Source: JBOHPP01 sp050731755 (GTDB taxonomy: Bacteria > Methylomirabilota > Methylomirabilia > Rokubacteriales > CSP1-6). Taken from it: 10,081 nt of DNA. Position numbers and translations under genes: made by a program. Positions 1-6,165 of this stretch are shown in pieces. Below the pieces are notes generated by a model that searched no databases, was not told where the DNA came from, and saw nothing but the letters and a program-made list of their open reading frames with translations. The stretch spans positions 1-10,081 of the forward strand of contig JBOHPP010000272.1 in NCBI GenBank assembly GCA_050731755.1, written 5' to 3'. How positions within the stretch are numbered: the first letter of the stretch is position 1; every line of letters starts with the position of its first letter.

Positions 1-120
1 CTCCAGACCTCCCCGTTCGCGTGAGGTGTGACAACCGCCACCCCCTCCAGACCTTTGAATTGGAGGGGGCAGCGACCGCCCCCCTCCAAGCCTCCCCATC
101 TGCGCGAGATCCGACAATCG
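1..120. repeat. Composite hairpin repeat, copy A (cut by window edge)
   Basis: This stretch aligns along its whole length with 4952-5068, with one 2-base and one 1-base length difference. In order it holds a 33-base tail (5-37), a 24-base spacer (38-61), a hairpin (62-87) and a second tail (88-120). The hairpin has a GGAGGGGGC left arm, loop AGCGACC, and a right arm with one extra C. The tails share a core reading CCTCCCC, then about GCGCG, then ACAAYCG. The left hairpin of the copy is lost beyond position 1. It ends 24 bases from the stop of the minus-strand gene at 145, so it lies at that gene's 3' end. It may act as a terminator or an mRNA 3'-end stabiliser, but it has no T-run. It contains no gene. 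Confidence 0.75.
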
Positions 121-144
121 TAGTGCCGACTCGGCCGGCGCTAG

Positions 145-720
145 TTACCGGGTCCGCGGGAGCGCGGAGGGCGGGTTGGGCAGGACGGTCACGTCGAGCT
201 GGACGTTGTCCCCCTTCCTGATCTGCCGCGCCACCTCCGGCGCGACCTTGATCTCGAAGTCGCCGCCATCAATCTTGATCTTGATCTCGGCTCGATCCAC
301 GTCGACCACGCTGCCGTAGATCGTCTGGCGCAGCGCGGCCGCGGCGCCGGGCGTGGCGACGACGATGCTCGTCGGAGCGCCGCTCGGCTGCACGACGACG
401 TACTGCCCGCCCTGGTAGGTCACGGCCTCGCCCGACCGAATCACCACCGTCTGGCCCGGCTGAACCGAGCGTACGGTCGTCACCGGCTGATTGTCGATGT
501 AGACCACCGTGTTCGGGTTCACGCGATACATCCGGCCGCTCTCGAGCACGATGACGTTGGCCTGCGGATCGATGCGGTCCACGCGGCCCGTCACGTCCTG
601 TGTGCCAGGCTCGCCCGCCGGGCGCGGCTGGTCCTGCGAAGGCGTCGATGGCTGCGCCCACGCCGCCGGGGCGCACGCGAGCGTCAGTACACCGATCACC
701 GCTAGGATTCCCTGCCTCAT
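145..720 (-). CDS. Secreted protein of unknown function with two beta-rich modules
   Basis: The 191-residue product opens with a Sec signal peptide: MRQG, a hydrophobic core at about 5-19, and an AWA/Q signal peptidase I site after residue 22. It should be periplasmic or outside the cell. The mature part has a Pro/Gln-rich linker (23-40). Two similar modules follow, at about 42-95 and 133-180. Each begins with a T/Y-G-x-V-x-x-(I/V)-D pattern and ends with a (P/K)G-(Q/D)-x-V strand, which looks like small OB or DUF5666-like barrels. A Gln/Val/Ala-rich linker joins them. An AGGGAGG ribosome site lies 5 bases before the ATG, which supports this start. The gene diverges from comEA and is followed by repeat copy A. 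I do not recognise a named family, and the function is unknown. The reading frame itself is well supported. Confidence 0.85.
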   Translation of the reverse strand: MRQGILAVIGVLTLACAPAAWAQPSTPSQDQPRPAGEPGTQDVTGRVDRIDPQANVIVLESGRMYRVNPNTVVYIDNQPVTTVRSVQPGQTVVIRSGEAVTYQGGQYVVVQPSGAPTSIVVATPGAAAALRQTIYGSVVDVDRAEIKIKIDGGDFEIKVAPEVARQIRKGDNVQLDVTVLPNPPSALPRTR

Positions 721-804
721 GGTGGCCTCCCTTCGTTGGTAGGGATTGCAACGGCTCAGCTATCGCCTTGCCGCTAGGAGTGGAGCAAGGACGTTGCCAG
801 CGAA

Positions 805-835
805 GACGGGAGGCGGCCTCACCGTCTGAAATTTT
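805..835 (+). other. Hairpin with short T-run ahead of comEA
   Basis: In the 156-base gap between the divergent genes, GACGGGAGG (805-813) pairs with CCTC-A-CCGTC (817-826). The stem is 9 base pairs with one bulged A and a CGG loop. TGAAATTTT follows at once. The shape is that of a weak intrinsic terminator or attenuator reading toward comEA. No plus-strand gene upstream in the window needs terminating. A leader attenuator is possible, but so is coincidence in GC-rich DNA. The remainder of 721-876 shows only the ribosome site of the minus-strand gene (726-732) and no convincing promoter. Confidence 0.3.
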
Positions 836-876
836 CGACTCTGGCGGGGCTGGCGAGCGCGTGACATCGTGAGCGC

Positions 877-1338
877 GTGCTCAGCTACACGCGCCATCAG
901 CTGCTGCTGATCGTCATGCTCCTCGCCGCCGCGGGCGTGGGATTCGCGGTGCGCGAGTGGCGAGCCGTCCATCCGGAGCTCGCCGAGCGTCTCGAGCGGT
1001 TCGATCACGTTCCGCCGCGCGCCGACGAGCCCGCGGCGCCCGAGCCCGCGCGTGTCCGGCGTCTCCTGCCGCCGGTGGAGGACGTCACGCCGGCGCCTGA
1101 CGGAACACCGGCGGTGCCCTGGCGCGCCGCCATCGGGGGTCCCGTCGACCTCAACCGGGCGACACTGCACGACCTCACCCGCCTCCCCGGTGTGGGCCCG
1201 GTCCTCGCCGCGCGCATCCTCGAGGCTCGCCAGAGCGCCGGTCGCTTCGATTCGGTGGAAGACCTTCGCGACGTCCGGGGGCTGGGCGGCGTCCGGCTGG
1301 AGCGCCTGCGTCCTCTCCTCACCGTGGCCGTGCCGTGA
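877..1338 (+). CDS. comEA: ComEA-like helix-hairpin-helix DNA-binding protein
   Basis: ComEA is the envelope DNA receptor of natural transformation. It binds incoming double-stranded DNA outside the cytoplasmic membrane and passes it to the ComEC channel. The 153-residue protein has one N-terminal membrane anchor (about 8-25), a charged and proline-rich linker (26-88) and a C-terminal double helix-hairpin-helix domain (about 90-148). That domain starts VDLNRAT and has hairpins LPGVG (103-107) and VRGLG (133-137), typical of ComEA. It lacks the extra SLBB domain found in some Gram-positive ComEA proteins. The GTG start at 877 has no clear ribosome site. A weak TGACATCGT element at 864-872 ends 4 bases before it. 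The stop overlaps the comEC start (GTGA), so the two are probably co-translated. The family assignment is strong. A role in competence is inferred from the pair. Confidence 0.9.
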   Translation: MLSYTRHQLLLIVMLLAAAGVGFAVREWRAVHPELAERLERFDHVPPRADEPAAPEPARVRRLLPPVEDVTPAPDGTPAVPWRAAIGGPVDLNRATLHDLTRLPGVGPVLAARILEARQSAGRFDSVEDLRDVRGLGGVRLERLRPLLTVAVP

Positions 1339-3650
1339 CGAGCTGGGTACGGCTGCCGCTGGTCCCGGTGGCGCTGGCGTTCGCCACGGGCATTGCAGCT
1401 GCGCCTTCGATCCCGCGTCACGTCGCGTGGGTTCTCATGCTGATCGGCCTGGCATGGGCAGTGAGCCTCCTGGTGCTCGACCGCCCGCGGCCGGCGACGG
1501 CCTTCTTGCTGATCGGGATCGCCGCTGTCGGCGCGCTCCGGGCCGCGCCGCAAACGCTGGCTGCCGACCACGTAGCTCGTCTGACGTTGCCGGCATCCGT
1601 TCGCGTGGAGGGACGCCTGGCGGCCGAGCCGCTTCGGGCCACCAATGACCGGACGCGGCTGACCCTCGATGTCGAACGCGTGGACGGTGAGGCCCGCTCC
1701 GGCCGGCTCCGCCTGACGGCGTACGGCCGCGAGCTGGCTGCGTTGACCGAGGGCCAGCGGGTGGAAGTCACCGCGCGGCTTCACCATGTCACCGGATTCC
1801 GCAACCCGGCAGGCTTCGACGATGCGGCCCACCTCCGGCGCGAGGGCGTGCTCGTGAGCGGCAGTGCCCGGGCCGAGCGGATCGAGCCTCTGGACGATCC
1901 CGATCCGCCGGGGCCAGTGACAGTCAGGCGGCGGGCGCGGGAAGCGATGGCGAGCGCCTTGCCCCTGGCGTCGGCCACGTTGCTCGGTGGCCTCCTGCTC
2001 GGCGACCGAGCTGGATTGCCGCCAGAGATCGACGATGCGTTTCGCCGCGCCGGCGTTTACCACGTGCTGGCCGTCTCGGGCTTCAACGTGGCCCTGGTCG
2101 CCGGCTCGGCGTGGGCGCTCCTGGCTCTGGCGCGAGTGGGCCATCGCGGCGCCGCGGCGGGGGCCATCGTCGCCGTGATCGGCTTTGCGCTCGTGGTCGG
2201 CCCCGAGCCTTCGGTCGTCCGGGCCGTGATCATGGGAGTGCTCGTTCTGGGCGGGCTCCTGTTGGACCGCGAGGCGTCCGTGCTGAACAGCCTGGCCCTC
2301 GCCGCGCTCCTGATCCTGGCCGTCCGTCCTGGAGACTTACTCGACCCGGGTTTTCAGCTGTCATTCGCCGCCACCGCTGGGATCGTGCTCGCCCCCCACC
2401 CCCGCGGGCTCGTCCTGAGCGCGCTGGCGGTGAGCGTCGCTGCGCAACTGGCCGTGCTGCCCGTCGCTCTCGTCCATTTCAACCAGCTCTCGACGATCGG
2501 CCCCCTGGCCAACCTGGCCGTGGTGCCGTTGGCGGCGATCGCCACGATCCTCGGCCTGTTGGCCGTCACGCTTTCGTTCGTCTTCGAGGCAGCGGCGGTC
2601 GTGTTGTTGACCGCGGTGTGGCCGATCCTGCTGGCTCTGCGGGGCGTGGTGGCCATCGCTGCTGCCATCCCCGGCGCTCAGCTGCACCTTCCAGCGCCCC
2701 CTGGCGGCGCGATCGTCGCCTACGTGCTGGCCCTCGGGCTGGGTCTCCTGGCCTGGCACCTGCGCGAGGCAGCGGTTCGCCGGGCGCGGCTGGCCGGCGC
2801 GGCGGCCGCGATGCTCCTCGCCGTGGCGCTGGCGGTGGCCCTGTGGCCGATCCTCCGGCCGTCCGATGGCCGCCTGCGCCTCAGCGTACTGGATGTCGGG
2901 CAGGGTGACGCCATGGTCGTGGAGGCGCCGGACGGACGTGTCATGCTGGTCGACGCTGGGCCGGGCGGGCCGCTGCGCCTGGATACCGGCGAGCGGGTCG
3001 TGGCGCCGTTTCTCTGGAACCGGGGGATTCTGCGACTGGCCGCGGCAGTCACGACCCATGACGACCAGGACCACGCCGGCGGCATGGGCGCGATCCGGCG
3101 GCGCTTCACGATCGCTGACGAATGGCCCACGGCGTCCCCGGTTCGTCGGTGGATCGGCGGCGTTTCCGTGCAGGCGCTCGACGGGATGCCTCGGGCCGGC
3201 GTTCGCCTCGGCACCGGCCGGCGGCGCGGCAACGACGACGTCCTCGTCCTCCGCCTCGACCACGGGTTGGCTTCGTTCCTGCTCGTCTCCGACCTGACGG
3301 CAGACGCCGAGCGCGAGCTCCTGGTTTCCGGCGCTCCGCTCCAGGCGCTGGTCCTCAAGGTGGCCCACCACGGCTCACGCCACGCGAGCACGCCTGAGTT
3401 CCTGGCCCGTGTCCGGCCGGCCTTCGCGGTGATCTCAGTGGGCTCGCGCAACTCCTATGGGCATCCCTCGCCGGAGACGCTGGCTCGCCTGGCCGCCGTT
3501 GGCGCACGGATCTACCGAACCGACCGCGACGGCGCCGTCCTCTTCGAGACCGACGGACGCGTCCTCACCGTCACCCGGTGGGCGGACCGCGCCGTCGAGC
3601 GCTATTGCCTCGATCCCGAGCGTTCCTGCGACGGGCCGGACGCCGGCTGA
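1335..3650 (+). CDS. comEC: ComEC/Rec2 DNA-uptake channel
   Basis: ComEC is the inner-membrane channel that takes up single-stranded DNA during transformation. The 771-residue protein is full length, with all three expected parts. Residues 1-200 hold N-terminal membrane segments and an OB-like domain of DUF4131 type, ending in RNPAGFD (156-162). The Competence domain spans about 205-505, with many membrane helices and the hallmark VLAVSGFN (244-251) and FQLSFAATAGIVL (340-352) segments. A C-terminal metallo-beta-lactamase-like domain begins at LSVLDVGQGDA (516-526). It carries HxDxDH (H575, D577, D579, H580), a conserved Asp at 653, AHHGS (677-681) and NSYGHPSPE (706-714). The metal-binding set looks intact, which fits the proposed nuclease role of this domain. 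The GTG start overlaps the comEA stop by 4 bases and has no ribosome site, so translational coupling is likely. Confidence 0.96.
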   Translation: MTSWVRLPLVPVALAFATGIAAAPSIPRHVAWVLMLIGLAWAVSLLVLDRPRPATAFLLIGIAAVGALRAAPQTLAADHVARLTLPASVRVEGRLAAEPLRATNDRTRLTLDVERVDGEARSGRLRLTAYGRELAALTEGQRVEVTARLHHVTGFRNPAGFDDAAHLRREGVLVSGSARAERIEPLDDPDPPGPVTVRRRAREAMASALPLASATLLGGLLLGDRAGLPPEIDDAFRRAGVYHVLAVSGFNVALVAGSAWALLALARVGHRGAAAGAIVAVIGFALVVGPEPSVVRAVIMGVLVLGGLLLDREASVLNSLALAALLILAVRPGDLLDPGFQLSFAATAGIVLAPHPRGLVLSALAVSVAAQLAVLPVALVHFNQLSTIGPLANLAVVPLAAIATILGLLAVTLSFVFEAAAVVLLTAVWPILLALRGVVAIAAAIPGAQLHLPAPPGGAIVAYVLALGLGLLAWHLREAAVRRARLAGAAAAMLLAVALAVALWPILRPSDGRLRLSVLDVGQGDAMVVEAPDGRVMLVDAGPGGPLRLDTGERVVAPFLWNRGILRLAAAVTTHDDQDHAGGMGAIRRRFTIADEWPTASPVRRWIGGVSVQALDGMPRAGVRLGTGRRRGNDDVLVLRLDHGLASFLLVSDLTADAERELLVSGAPLQALVLKVAHHGSRHASTPEFLARVRPAFAVISVGSRNSYGHPSPETLARLAAVGARIYRTDRDGAVLFETDGRVLTVTRWADRAVERYCLDPERSCDGPDAG

Positions 3651-3692
3651 CGTCGAGGTCCGGTGATTCGCCGGGCGGGGCGTCTCCGATCT

Positions 3693-3701
3693 TGCTAAGC
3701 T
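3693..3701 (+). promoter_or_regulatory. Extended -10 promoter for dapL
   Basis: TGCTAAGCT is a TGn extension followed by a -10-like hexamer. Transcription starting the usual distance downstream would begin at about 3708, which is the GTG start codon itself. No ribosome site precedes that codon and no -35 match is visible at 17 bases. This suggests a leaderless dapL message. Matching TGn-plus-hexamer elements precede rpoA and the acyltransferase gene, which adds some weight. Confidence 0.45.
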
Positions 3702-3707
3702 CTGCCC

Positions 3708-5021
3708 GTGACCCGCGTCAACGAGCATCACCTCAAGCTCAAGTCCAGCTACCTCTTCACCGAGATCGCCGGCCGCGTGAAAGCCTTCCAGGCCGCGCAT
3801 CCCGACGCCAGGCTCATCCGCCTCGGCATCGGCGACGTGACTCGGCCGCTGGTCCCCACCATCATCCGCGCGCTCCATGACGCGGTGGACGAGATGGCGC
3901 GGCCCGAGACCTTCCGGGGCTATGGGCCCGAGGCCGGGTACGACTTCCTTACCACGCTGATCGCCGAGCGCGACTACGGTGCCCGCGGCCTCCGGGTCAG
4001 CCCGGACGAAATCTTCGTGAGCGACGGCGGTAAGACCGACAGCGCCAACATCCAGGAGCTCTTCGCCCCCGAGTCGGTGGTGGCGGTCATGGATCCTGTC
4101 TATCCCGTGTACGTCGACGCCAACGTCATGGCGGGACGCACGGGGGCGCCCGACGCCGCCGGCCGCTATCCGGGCCTGGTGTATCTGCCCTGCACCGCCG
4201 AGAACGGGTTCCAGCCAGCGCTGCCCGAGCGTCCGGTCGACCTCATCTATCTCTGCTACCCCAACAACCCGACGGGCGCGGTGATGACGCACGAGGCGCT
4301 GGGACGCTGGGTGGAGTACGCGCGGCGCCAGGGCGCGGTCATCCTCTACGACGCCGCCTACGAGGCCTACGTGCGCGAACCGGGCGTCCCCCGCTCCATC
4401 TATGAGGTCGAGGGCGCCCGGGCGGTGGCGATCGAGTTCCGTTCGTTCTCCAAGACGGCCGGCTTCACCGGTACCCGGTGCGCGTTCACGGTCGTGCCCA
4501 AAGAGCTGACGGTGGCGGGCCCGGCGGGCGAGCGAGTGGGCGTGAACCCGCTGTGGCACCGGCGGCAGTCCACCAAGTTCAACGGCGTGCCCTACATCAT
4601 CCAGCGGGCCGCCGCCGCCGTGTACACCGACGAAGGAGCGCGCCAGGTCCGGGAACAGGTCGACGACTACATGATCAACGCCGGGATCATCCGGGAAGGT
4701 CTGCGGACGGTCGGCCTCACCGTCTACGGCGGCACCAACGCGCCCTACCTGTGGGTGAAGACCCCGCGCGGCCTGGACTCCTGGGCCTTCTTCGACCGGC
4801 TCATCAGCGAGGCCCACGTGGTAGGCACCCCAGGCGCCGGATTCGGGCCGAGCGGGGAAGGCTACCTGCGACTGACCGCGTTCGCCGGCCGCGACCAGAC
4901 CGAAGAGGCCGTCGACCGGATCATGAAGTCGGAGGGGGCAGCGGCCGCCCCCTCCGAACCTCCCCATTCGCGCGCGGTGCCACAACCGTCCCCCTCTAAC
5001 CCTTCATACTGGAGGGGGTAG
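3708..5021 (+). CDS. dapL: LL-diaminopimelate aminotransferase, C-terminus extended by a repeat
   Basis: DapL is a cytoplasmic PLP enzyme. It converts tetrahydrodipicolinate directly to LL-2,6-diaminopimelate using glutamate, bypassing the acylated intermediates of the DapD/C/E route. It feeds lysine and peptidoglycan synthesis. The 437-residue protein is a fold-type I aminotransferase. It opens with [11 protein letters not shown] and a [10 protein letters not shown] segment (39-48), and has [11 protein letters not shown] (71-81), NNPTG (186-190) and DAAYEAY (215-221). The PLP lysine K249 lies in [12 protein letters not shown], and the carboxylate-binding Arg is at about R388 (YLRLTAF). Family members are usually near 400-415 residues, and the recognisable fold ends at about K407. 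Residues 408-437 are Ala/Pro/Ser-rich and are encoded by repeat copy B, including the TAG stop. The gene is 57 bases after comEC but seems to have its own promoter. It converges on rpoA. Confidence 0.95.
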   Translation: MTRVNEHHLKLKSSYLFTEIAGRVKAFQAAHPDARLIRLGIGDVTRPLVPTIIRALHDAVDEMARPETFRGYGPEAGYDFLTTLIAERDYGARGLRVSPDEIFVSDGGKTDSANIQELFAPESVVAVMDPVYPVYVDANVMAGRTGAPDAAGRYPGLVYLPCTAENGFQPALPERPVDLIYLCYPNNPTGAVMTHEALGRWVEYARRQGAVILYDAAYEAYVREPGVPRSIYEVEGARAVAIEFRSFSKTAGFTGTRCAFTVVPKELTVAGPAGERVGVNPLWHRRQSTKFNGVPYIIQRAAAAVYTDEGARQVREQVDDYMINAGIIREGLRTVGLTVYGGTNAPYLWVKTPRGLDSWAFFDRLISEAHVVGTPGAGFGPSGEGYLRLTAFAGRDQTEEAVDRIMKSEGAAAAPSEPPHSRAVPQPSPSNPSYWRG

Positions 5022-5068
5022 CGGCCACCCCCTCCAGACCTCCCCATTTGCGCGGAGTGCGACGACGG
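4931..5068. repeat. Composite hairpin repeat, copy B (two 58-base units)
   Basis: Two tandem 58-base units (4931-4988 and 5011-5068) flank a 22-base spacer. Each unit is a 25-base hairpin followed by a 33-base tail. Hairpin 1 (4931-4955) has arms GGAGGGGGC and GCCCCCTCC around loop AGCGGCC. Hairpin 2 (5011-5035) has arms GGAGGGGGT and ACCCCCTCC around the same loop, so the innermost base pair has changed on both sides and pairing is kept. The whole block aligns with 1-120. Its first 91 bases are read as the last codons of dapL, and it ends 26 bases before the rpoA stop. The preserved pairing argues for a structural role, such as two-way termination or mRNA end protection, but the function is unknown. 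Confidence 0.85.
5011..5035. terminator. Possible two-way terminator hairpin between dapL and rpoA
   Basis: A perfect 9-base-pair stem with a 7-base loop lies between the convergent dapL and rpoA genes, overlapping the dapL stop (5019-5021). The stem is very GC-rich and symmetric, so it would form in RNA from either strand. It has no run of T on either side. Classical intrinsic termination is therefore doubtful, and a Rho-aided pause or 3'-end barrier is more likely. Confidence 0.35.
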
Positions 5069-5094
5069 TTGCGCCGGGCCGCTTCCACGCGAGA

Positions 5095-6087
5095 TCAGGT
5101 TTCGTACGAGCGTTCGTACTGCGAGCGCAGGCGCTCGAGCTCTTCGGGGTCGAGCCGCATCCCCAGGTGCAGGCCCATCTCGCCCAGGATCGTCTTGATC
5201 TCGTTCAGGGACTTCTTGCCGAAGTTCTTGGTCTTGAGCAGCTCGGCTTCCGTCTTCTGGACGAGGTCGGCGATGGTGCGGATGTTGGCGGTCTTGAGAC
5301 AGTTCGACGCGCGGACCGACAGTTCCAACTCGTCGACGTTCCGGAACAGGTTCTCGTTCAGCTCGGCGCGCGGCCCCAGCTCGGCTCGCTCGGCCTCCTC
5401 GGTCTCCGGCGTGGCCACCGGGAAATCCATCAGCAGCTCGAAGTGGTCCTCGAGCAGGCGCGAGGCCTCGCCCACGGCGGCCTGCGGGCTGACGCTGCCG
5501 TCCGTCCACACCTCGAGAATCAGCCGCTCCCGCCCCTGACCGGTCGGCTCCACGTGGAAGTTCACGCGCTTGATCGGTGAGAAGTCCGCGTCGAGCAGGA
5601 TAGCGTTGATGGGCAGCGCCTCGGGCTCGCGGCGCTCGGCCGGCACCCAGCCCCGGCCGCGCTCGATGCACACCTCCATCTCCAGCAGTCCGTCCTTGTC
5701 GAGGGTGGCCAGCGGCACGTCCGGCGTGAGGATCTCGACGTCGGCGTCGGCCTCGAAGTCGCCGGCCTTGACTGCGCTCACGCCCTGGGCCTTGAGGCGC
5801 AGGATCTTGGGGCGATTCACGTGCAGCCGGAAGACCACCTTGCGCAGGTTCATCAGGATGTCGAGGGTGTCCTCCATGACGCCCTGCATGTGGGAGAACT
5901 CGTGGAGGACGTTCTCGATCTTCACCCAGGTGGGCGCGGCCCCGTGGATCGACGACACGAGCACCCGGCGAAAGCCGTTGCCCGCGGTCAGGGCGAAGCC
6001 GGGTTCGAAAGGCTCGATGGCAAGCTTGCCGTAGGCGGGCTCGGAAACGATCCAGTCATGACGCGTGGGGAGCTCGAGCTCCTGCAT
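5095..6087 (-). CDS. rpoA: RNA polymerase alpha subunit, stand-alone gene
   Basis: Alpha dimerises to nucleate assembly of RNA polymerase, and its C-terminal domain contacts promoter UP elements and activators. The 330-residue product has a complete N-terminal domain (about 1-225). This includes GNGFRRVLVSSIHG (36-49), VLHEFSHMQGVMED (60-73), ERGRGWVPAERR (142-153) and LEVWTDGSVSP (191-201). An acidic linker follows, then a canonical C-terminal domain (about 248-312). The residues equal to E. coli R265, N268, G296, K298 and S299 appear kept as R259, N262, G290, K292 and S293. The N-terminal domain departs from the usual GNSLRR and TIPGV wording. The ATG at 6087 is chosen because an AAGGGGG ribosome site lies 5 bases before it and homology begins there. 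The frame stays open upstream only as mltG antisense. Unusually, no rpsD or rplQ flanks it: dapL converges on one side and mltG diverges on the other. Confidence 0.95.
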   Translation of the reverse strand: MQELELPTRHDWIVSEPAYGKLAIEPFEPGFALTAGNGFRRVLVSSIHGAAPTWVKIENVLHEFSHMQGVMEDTLDILMNLRKVVFRLHVNRPKILRLKAQGVSAVKAGDFEADADVEILTPDVPLATLDKDGLLEMEVCIERGRGWVPAERREPEALPINAILLDADFSPIKRVNFHVEPTGQGRERLILEVWTDGSVSPQAAVGEASRLLEDHFELLMDFPVATPETEEAERAELGPRAELNENLFRNVDELELSVRASNCLKTANIRTIADLVQKTEAELLKTKNFGKKSLNEIKTILGEMGLHLGMRLDPEELERLRSQYERSYET

Positions 6088-6106
6088 GAAGACCCCCTTG
6101 AGGTTT

Positions 6107-6125
6107 TCCGGGGCGTGGCCCCGAA
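6107..6125 (-). other. Hairpin at the 5' end of the rpoA leader
   Basis: On the minus strand, CGGGGC and GCCCCG close on a CAC loop (6109-6123), extended by one G-T and one A-T pair to an 8-pair stem. It lies between the proposed rpoA -10 element (6131-6136) and the ribosome site (6093-6099). A transcript from that promoter would begin near 6124, with this stem at its very 5' end. Such stems can protect an mRNA from decay. The role here is inferred. Confidence 0.35.
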
Positions 6126-6130
6126 CGGGA

Positions 6131-6139
6131 AGTATACCA
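6131..6139 (-). promoter_or_regulatory. Extended -10 promoter for rpoA
   Basis: The minus strand reads TGGTATACT: a TGn extension followed by TATACT, which matches five of six consensus -10 bases. No -35 match is visible at 17 bases, as is common for extended -10 promoters. The predicted start near 6124 would give a leader of about 37 bases carrying a hairpin and a good ribosome site. It supports independent transcription of this rpoA. Confidence 0.5.
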
Positions 6140-6165
6140 GGACGTAGGGGGCCGCGGCACCGCTG

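Noticed and set aside
1..120. CRISPR-like array from the repeated GGAGGGGG/CCCCCTCC segments
   Set aside because: The repeats are hairpin units with homologous tails, not identical repeats with unique equal-length spacers, and no cas gene is present.
145..720. Lipoprotein reading of the signal peptide (LTLAC near residue 16)
   Set aside because: Position -3 is Thr and -2 is Leu, a poor lipobox, while AWA/Q at 20-23 is a good signal peptidase I site.
1005..2144. Minus-strand frame of 379 residues opposite comEA-comEC
   Set aside because: It is antisense to conserved coding sequence, Arg/Gln/His-rich, with no ribosome site or motif.
3435..4985. Minus-strand frame of 516 residues opposite dapL and the comEC end
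   Set aside because: It is antisense to two well-supported genes, with His/Gly/Val-rich composition and no domain. It reflects high third-position GC.
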